A stretch of 44,259 bases of DNA, taken from Desulfovibrionaceae bacterium (GTDB lineage Bacteria; Desulfobacterota; Desulfovibrionia; Desulfovibrionales; Desulfovibrionaceae). The number at the start of each line of letters is the position of its first letter. Position 1 is the first letter of the stretch. Positions 40,315 to 44,259 of the stretch are shown piece after piece. Position numbers and translations under genes: made by a program. The notes beneath the pieces were generated by a model that made no database searches, was not told the DNA's origin, and was given only the letters and a program-made list of their open reading frames with translations. The DNA lies in NCBI GenBank assembly GCA_015233395.1, contig JADFXV010000018.1, forward strand, positions 1 to 44,259, in the 5' to 3' direction.

Positions 40315-41030
40315 CAGCCGCGAACGATGGAACCGACGTTTTGACCGGTCACGGCCAAACGCAAATTGCCCGGCTCGAACATGTTGAAGACGATGATGGG
40401 CATGGCGTTGTCCATGGCCAGGGTGACGGCCGTGGAATCCATGACCCGAAGCTGCTTCTCCAGCACGTCCATGTAACTCAGTTCCTTGAACATCACCGCG
40501 TCCGCGTGCGCGACCGGGTCCTTGTCGTACACCCCGGACACCTTGGTGGCCTTGAGGATCGCCTGGCAACGAAGCTCCATGGCCCTCAGCGCCGCCGCCG
40601 TGTCGGTCGTGAAATACGGGTTGCCCGTGCCGGCGGCGCAAATCACCACCCGGCCCTTGTCCAGATGCCTGAGCGCCCTGCGGCGGATGTACGGCTCGCA
40701 CACCTGCTGCATGGGAATGGCGCTCATCACCCGGGTGGCCAAACCCTGCTTCTCCAGGGCGTCCTGCACCGCGAGCGCGTTGATCACCGTGGCCAGCATG
40801 CCCATGTAATCGGCCGAGGCGCGATCCATGCCCTGGGCCGACGAAGACAAACCGCGAAAAATATTGCCGCCGCCGATGACCAAGGCCACCTGCAAACCCA
40901 TGGCCGCGGCGTTTACGATCTCGCGGCAAAAAGCGCCGGTGGTCTCCGGATCGAGACCGGTCTTGCGCTCCCCGGCCAAAGCCTCGCCGCTGAGCTTCAA
41001 AAGTACCCGCGAATACCGCAATTTGTCCAT
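40314..41030 (-). CDS. pyrH: UMP kinase
   Basis: 238 residues, amino-acid-kinase fold. [16 protein letters not shown] begins the fold; [36 protein letters not shown] and [23 protein letters not shown] are the classic bacterial UMP kinase motifs. Makes UDP from UMP, acting downstream of the pyrB/pyrC pathway also encoded in this window. The start has AAGGAG seven bases upstream. A terminator and a 142-base repeat block separate it from tsf, so pyrH-frr-uppS probably has its own promoter or depends on readthrough. Confidence 0.97.
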   Translation of the reverse strand: MDKLRYSRVLLKLSGEALAGERKTGLDPETTGAFCREIVNAAAMGLQVALVIGGGNIFRGLSSSAQGMDRASADYMGMLATVINALAVQDALEKQGLATRVMSAIPMQQVCEPYIRRRALRHLDKGRVVICAAGTGNPYFTTDTAAALRAMELRCQAILKATKVSGVYDKDPVAHADAVMFKELSYMDVLEKQLRVMDSTAVTLAMDNAMPIIVFNMFEPGNLRLAVTGQNVGSIVRG

Positions 41031-41056
41031 AGGAAGTCTCCTTGACAGAGGGACGA

Positions 41057-41198
41057 CCAGGGGGCTTTGCCCCCTGGACCCCCACCGGGGGCGATGATCG
41101 CCCCCGGACCCCCGCGTCAGGGGACACGGCCGCGCCCCTGACGCGGGGGTCCGGGGGGCATCATGCCCCCCGGCGGGGTCCAGGGGCGGAGCCCCTGG
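41057..41198. repeat. Five-hairpin mirror-symmetric repeat block, copy 2
   Basis: The best-preserved copy: CCAGGGGGCTTTGCCCCCTGG-type hairpin, arms CCGGGGGCGA/TCGCCCCCGG, central arms ACCCCCGCGTCAGGGG/CCCCTGACGCGGGGGT, arms CCGGGGGGCAT/ATGCCCCCCGG, then CCAGGGGCGGAGCCCCTGG. The order H1-H2-H3-H2-H1 makes the entire block a large inverted repeat. It sits between the co-directed tsf and pyrH. Confidence 0.85.
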
Positions 41199-41233
41199 TC
41201 GGGGTTCGGGGCGCGGCCCCGTGGGTTTTAGGC

Positions 41234-41261
41234 CAAAAAAAACGGGCCGTGCGGCCCGTTT
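41234..41261 (-). terminator. Intrinsic terminator of rpsB-tsf
   Basis: On the minus strand AACGGGCC-GCAC-GGCCCGTT followed by a run of T, starting about 12 bases after the tsf stop. Confidence 0.85.
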
Positions 41262-41272
41262 TGGTTTGCGAT

Positions 41273-41875
41273 TTAGGCCCCTTCGCCCAGGGCCAGGCGG
41301 GTGAACCGTCCGATTTGGATATTTTCGCCGAGCACCGCGATCAGTTCGGTGAGCAGGTCTTGGATGGACAGTTTGTCGTCGCGGATGAAGCCTTGTTCGA
41401 GCAGGCAGACTTCTTTCTGGTATTTCTTGACGCGTCCGTCGACGATTTTATCGACGATGGCGGCCGGCTTGCCTTCGGCCAGGGTCTGATTTTTGTAGAT
41501 TTCGCGTTCCTTTTCCAGGATATCGGCAGGGATCTGGTCGGCGCTGACGCACAGGGGGTTGGCGGCGGCGATCTGCATGGCCACGTTCTTGGCGAATTCC
41601 TTGAACTTGTCGGAGCGGGCCACGAAGTCGGTTTCGCACATGATTTCGACCATCACGCCGATTTTGCCGTTGGAGTGGATATAGGAGCCGATCAGTCCCT
41701 CGGAGGTGGCGCGGCCGGCTTTTTTCGCGGCTTTGGCCATGCCTTTTTCGCGCATCCAGGAGATGGCTTTGTCGGTGTCGCCTCCGCAGGCTTCGAGCGC
41801 TTTTTTGCAATCCATCATGCCCGCGCCGGTTTTGTCGCGCAGGTCTTTGACGAGAGTGGCGGAAATCTGGGTCAT
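41273..41875 (-). CDS. tsf: Elongation factor Ts
   Basis: 200 residues, the short form without the full second core domain of E. coli EF-Ts. [31 protein letters not shown] is the family N-terminus; [19 protein letters not shown] and [11 protein letters not shown] follow, then [12 protein letters not shown] and the C-terminal [17 protein letters not shown]. Exchanges GDP for GTP on EF-Tu. It lies four bases after rpsB, the standard operon, and is followed by a strong terminator. Confidence 0.97.
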   Translation of the reverse strand: MTQISATLVKDLRDKTGAGMMDCKKALEACGGDTDKAISWMREKGMAKAAKKAGRATSEGLIGSYIHSNGKIGVMVEIMCETDFVARSDKFKEFAKNVAMQIAAANPLCVSADQIPADILEKEREIYKNQTLAEGKPAAIVDKIVDGRVKKYQKEVCLLEQGFIRDDKLSIQDLLTELIAVLGENIQIGRFTRLALGEGA

Positions 41876-41879
41876 TGGG

Positions 41880-42680
41880 CTACACCTCCGAAGTTTCTTC
41901 GCCAGCGGTTTCGTCGGCGGCGGCGGGTTCGGGCTTTTCTTCCTGCTCGGGCTCGGGCTCGGCCTTAGCCTTTTGGATTTCGGCGCGTTCGTCCTTGCGC
42001 GAGGCCGAGCCTTCCAGGCAGGCCTCGGCGATCGAGCCGACGAAGAGCTTGATGGCCCGGATGGCGTCGTCGTTGCCCGGGATGATGTAGTCGATGATGT
42101 CCGGGTCGCAGTTGGTGTCCACCACGGCCACGACCGGGATGCCGAGCTTGCGGCATTCCTGGACCGCGATTTCCTCGCGCTTGGGGTCGATGATGAAGGC
42201 GGCGGCGGGCAGGCCGTCCATGTCCTTGATGCCGCCGAGGGCCATGTTGAGCTTGCCGACTTCGCGGCTCATCATCAGGATTTCTTTCTTGGGAAAGCGG
42301 TTGATCGAGCCGTCCTCGAACATGCGTTCCAGGGTCTTGAGCCGCTCGATGCTCTTTTTGATGGTGTTGAAGTTGGTCAGCATGCCGCCCATCCAGCGGT
42401 GGGTGACGCAAGGCTGTCCGGCGCGCTCGGCCTCTTTCTTGACCGAGTCCTGGGCCTGGCGCTTGGTGCCGACGAAGATGATCTTGCCGCCGGCGGCCAC
42501 GGTCTCGACGATGAAGTTGTGGGCTTTCTGGTAGAGTTTGACCGTCTGCTGCAAGTCGATGATGTGGATGCCGTTGCGGGCCCCGAAGATGTAAGGGCGC
42601 ATTTTGGGGTTCCAGCGGCGGGTCTGGTGACCGAAATGCACGCCGGTCTCCAGCATCTGTTTCATGGTGACGTAAGGCAT
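41880..42680 (-). CDS. rpsB: 30S ribosomal protein S2
   Basis: 266 residues from ATG 42680, with AAGGAG upstream; the frame continues upstream but without homology. [63 protein letters not shown] and [17 protein letters not shown] are hallmark S2 segments. The C-terminal 40 residues are a charged Glu/Ala/Pro-rich tail, longer than in E. coli. It binds the platform side of the small subunit and leads the rpsB-tsf operon. Confidence 0.97.
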   Translation of the reverse strand: MPYVTMKQMLETGVHFGHQTRRWNPKMRPYIFGARNGIHIIDLQQTVKLYQKAHNFIVETVAAGGKIIFVGTKRQAQDSVKKEAERAGQPCVTHRWMGGMLTNFNTIKKSIERLKTLERMFEDGSINRFPKKEILMMSREVGKLNMALGGIKDMDGLPAAAFIIDPKREEIAVQECRKLGIPVVAVVDTNCDPDIIDYIIPGNDDAIRAIKLFVGSIAEACLEGSASRKDERAEIQKAKAEPEPEQEEKPEPAAADETAGEETSEV

Positions 42681-42875
42681 AGACTCTCCTTGGGTTGGCC
42701 TCCGCCCCGCCGGGCCGCTTACGCGGACCCAAGGTCTGGGGGCGTGTGGATTTGGGAAACAGGGATAACTAAACCAATCGCCCGTGGAGGGCAAGTGTTT
42801 TTTGGGGAGGAGGGGGGGCCGCTTTCAAGCCCGATCGCGTCAGCCTTTTGAAGGGCAAAACCTGGGAGCTTCGCG
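42681..42875. other. rpsB upstream region
   Basis: With the following repeat this makes a 325-base gap. AAGTGTTTTTTGGGGAGGAG near 42794-42813 resembles the AGTTTTTTGG start of the long-palindrome repeat, so it may be a truncated copy. A promoter for rpsB must lie here, but no convincing pair was found. No gene seen. Confidence 0.4.
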
Positions 42876-42963
42876 CACAATCCATTCGCCGCCAGGCCAG
42901 ACCCGCAATACGGCTCAAATTATGCGGGATTCCAAAGGGCACGGCCCTTTGGCCGCCGGAGGC
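42876..42963 (+). repeat. Extended GC-rich repeat, plus-strand copy
   Basis: GCACAATCCATTCGCCGCCA ... AAATTATGCGGGATTCCAAA, hairpin AAAGGGCACGGCCCTTT, edge CCGCCGGAGG, then CGTTAAAAATCC. It is the counterpart of the inverted copy at 10258-10358. The edge faces the 3' end of the DUF2950 gene. Confidence 0.75.
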
Positions 42964-43005
42964 GTTAAAAATCCCACTATTTCGCCAGCCCCTCCGGGCC
43001 ACGGT

Positions 43006-43959
43006 TCATTCGGCTTTGGTCCAGGTTGCGTCCGGGTCGTAGGCGGTCATGGCTTTGGCCGCGGCTTCGGTTTTTTTGCCCAGGTTTTTCTGGCGCACCT
43101 CGCCGTCCTGGTTCACGACAAAGGTCATGATGCCGGTGTCGCCGAATTTTTCGGGATAGGCGACGCAGGCGAAGCCCAGGACCATTTCGCCGCCGGCGAG
43201 GTAGTCGTAGCTTCCGCCTGGCGCGTGTTTGCCCTGGCGGGTGAGGATTTTGAAATAGTAGCCGTTGAAGGCGACCGGCTTGACGCCTTGCGCCAGGCAT
43301 TCCTCCTTGGCCGCCCGGGCGAGCTTCGGCCCGCCCGGACTGTCCTGCGCGCCCTCCGGGGCCGGCCAATAGAGGCCGTTTTTCTTGTCCTTGGCGCTGA
43401 AGAACCGGCAGGCGAATTGCCGCGCGCCTCCGTCCTTGGGGTGCGTGGACGCGTATTCCCGCTGCGCGGCGACAAAGGCTTTCAGAGTCTCGATCGTCAG
43501 CAGCTCGTTGCCGCCGATGCGGCGATTGAAGATCTCCCGTATTCCCGCCTGGGTGTCGAAACGCCAGGTCTGGCCTTGCTGCACAAGCGGCGCCGGGAAC
43601 GTCCAGTTGTCCTCGCCCACGGTCAGCATGGCGCGCCCCGGCCGCGACAGGTCGAGCGTTTGTTTGGCGTCGTACGCCTTCAGAAAGGCCTCGACGTCGG
43701 CGCGATCTTCCTCTTGCGCGCGTGGAGTCAGGCGCGTGTCTCCCAGAATTGCTATCAATTCCGAGTGGTTGTCGCTGCGCAAGGTTGCCGCCAGGGCCTC
43801 GACCGCCGCTTGGGGCGTGTCGAAGGTCTTTTGCCGGAGCGTGGCCGCTCCGGCCGTTTCGGCGCTAACGCCGGTCAAAAGAGCCAGGCAGGCCAGGCAC
43901 GCCGGGAGCAACCGGCCGGACGTGGAGCGCGAGGCGAGTGAGGCGATAAAACCGTGCAT
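43006..43959 (-). CDS. DUF2950 family exported protein
   Basis: 317 residues from ATG 43959, with GGGAGG five bases upstream. A signal peptide is clear (LLPACLACLALLTGVSAETAGAA). The mature part matches the DUF2950 family: FDTPQAAVEALAATLRSDNH, VGEDNWTFPAPLVQQGQTWRFDTQAG, NELLTIETLKAFVAAQREYA, LYWPAPEGAQDSPGGP, FNGYYFKILTRQGKHAPGG and GEMVLGFACVAYPEKFGDTG. The function is unknown and the location is probably periplasmic. It follows the end of a Gly/His-rich gene on the same strand by 31 bases; that partner is typical of this family. Confidence 0.9.
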   Translation of the reverse strand: MHGFIASLASRSTSGRLLPACLACLALLTGVSAETAGAATLRQKTFDTPQAAVEALAATLRSDNHSELIAILGDTRLTPRAQEEDRADVEAFLKAYDAKQTLDLSRPGRAMLTVGEDNWTFPAPLVQQGQTWRFDTQAGIREIFNRRIGGNELLTIETLKAFVAAQREYASTHPKDGGARQFACRFFSAKDKKNGLYWPAPEGAQDSPGGPKLARAAKEECLAQGVKPVAFNGYYFKILTRQGKHAPGGSYDYLAGGEMVLGFACVAYPEKFGDTGIMTFVVNQDGEVRQKNLGKKTEAAAKAMTAYDPDATWTKAE

Positions 43960-43990
43960 GATATCCTCCCAACGGGCCAAGGGGCCCGGA

Positions 43991-44259
43991 TTACCGGTGA
44001 TGTCCGCCGCCGCCTACGCCGCCGCCATGCTCGAACGACCGGCCGCCTGCGCCGCCGCCATGGCCTAACGAAGGCCCGCCGAAACCGCCGCCATGGCCGG
44101 GCGGGGAAGCGCCGCTGGCCGCGCCGCGCCTGCTGGCGCTGGATGAAAAAGCGCCGCCGTGGCTGCTTCCGGCAAAGGGCGAGAAAGACGGCCCGGAGCG
44201 CGCGCGACCAGGCGAACCGGGAGGTGAACCTGGGGCCGAACCGGCGGCCGGCCGGGGGG
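43991..44259 (-). CDS. DUF3300-like protein, C-terminal end (partial)
   Basis: Open from the right window edge to a TAA at 43991. It encodes a Pro/Ser/Gly-rich stretch (SGPSFSPFAGSSHGGAFSSS) ending in repeated HGGGFGGPSLGHGGGAGGRS and a final GGGHHR. DUF3300 proteins end in just such a Gly/His-rich tail, and they are frequently encoded next to DUF2950. The folded DUF3300 domain itself lies outside the window, so this assignment rests on tail composition and neighbourhood. An exported or envelope location is likely. Confidence 0.6.
   Translation of the reverse strand, partial: PRPAAGSAPGSPPGSPGRARSGPSFSPFAGSSHGGAFSSSASRRGAASGASPPGHGGGFGGPSLGHGGGAGGRSFEHGGGVGGGGHHR

Noticed and set aside
1-44259. 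A defence island or prophage in the window.
   Set aside because: Only two simple toxin-antitoxin pairs were found; no integrase, restriction, phage structural or CRISPR genes.

Overview
The window is a chromosomal segment of a high-GC, anaerobic sulfate-reducing bacterium, almost certainly a member of the Desulfovibrionaceae. The decisive evidence is the complete dissimilatory adenylylsulfate (APS) reductase and quinone-interacting oxidoreductase locus aprB-aprA-qmoA-qmoB-qmoC-qmoD (10727-19052), in the order known from Desulfovibrio vulgaris. The other genes fit a free-living bacterium: pyrimidine synthesis, a two-gene SUF-type Fe-S assembly system, glycogen synthesis, ribosomal and translation genes. 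No phage, transposase, CRISPR array, rRNA or tRNA was recognised. The genus cannot be fixed from this sequence alone.

Layout. 1-990: N-terminal part of a UvrD/AddA-like helicase, minus strand. 1303-3962: a membrane coiled-coil protein, a small hypothetical gene behind a sigma-54-like promoter, and a Memo-family protein. 4169-4703: brnTA toxin-antitoxin pair. 4841-7057: pyrB-pyrC. 7336-9365: sufC-sufB. 9563-10183: GyrI-like protein. 10727-19052: apr-qmo energy-metabolism locus. 19222-24436: pdxA, then nudix-glgA-glgB. 24460-28386: a GT9 glycosyltransferase, a Sua5 threonylcarbamoyl-AMP synthase and a GT2 glycosyltransferase. 28500-31675: plsC-rnj-FAH operon. 31962-37240: a small membrane protein and a two-gene operon coding for a glycoside hydrolase/GT2 fusion and an ABC exporter. 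37573-38091: exported hypothetical. 38138-38820: vapBC. 38947-42680: rpsB-tsf, pyrH-frr-uppS. 43006-44259: DUF2950 and the end of a DUF3300-like gene.

In the sulfate pathway, AprBA reduces APS to sulfite, and QmoABC (with accessory QmoD) carries electrons from menaquinol to AprBA. A Rex-like site lies upstream of aprB, and a terminator plus two more hairpins separate aprA from qmoA.

The most striking feature outside the genes is a dense set of intergenic palindromic repeats in at least three families. One is a modular row of GC-rich hairpins that sits just after stop codons and usually shows its CCGCCGGAGG edge to the gene it follows. Two full copies form a mirror-symmetric five-hairpin block of about 150 bp. 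The second family has near-perfect palindromes with arms of about 20 bp around a TTTTGTTCAAAA-like centre. The third has a GCGTTTTCGC/GCGAAAACGC core. A copy of the second family lies in frame inside the GT9 gene, and a copy of the first supplies the last codons and stop of pdxA. The best candidates for something new are this repeat system and the fused hydrolase-glycosyltransferase/exporter operon.
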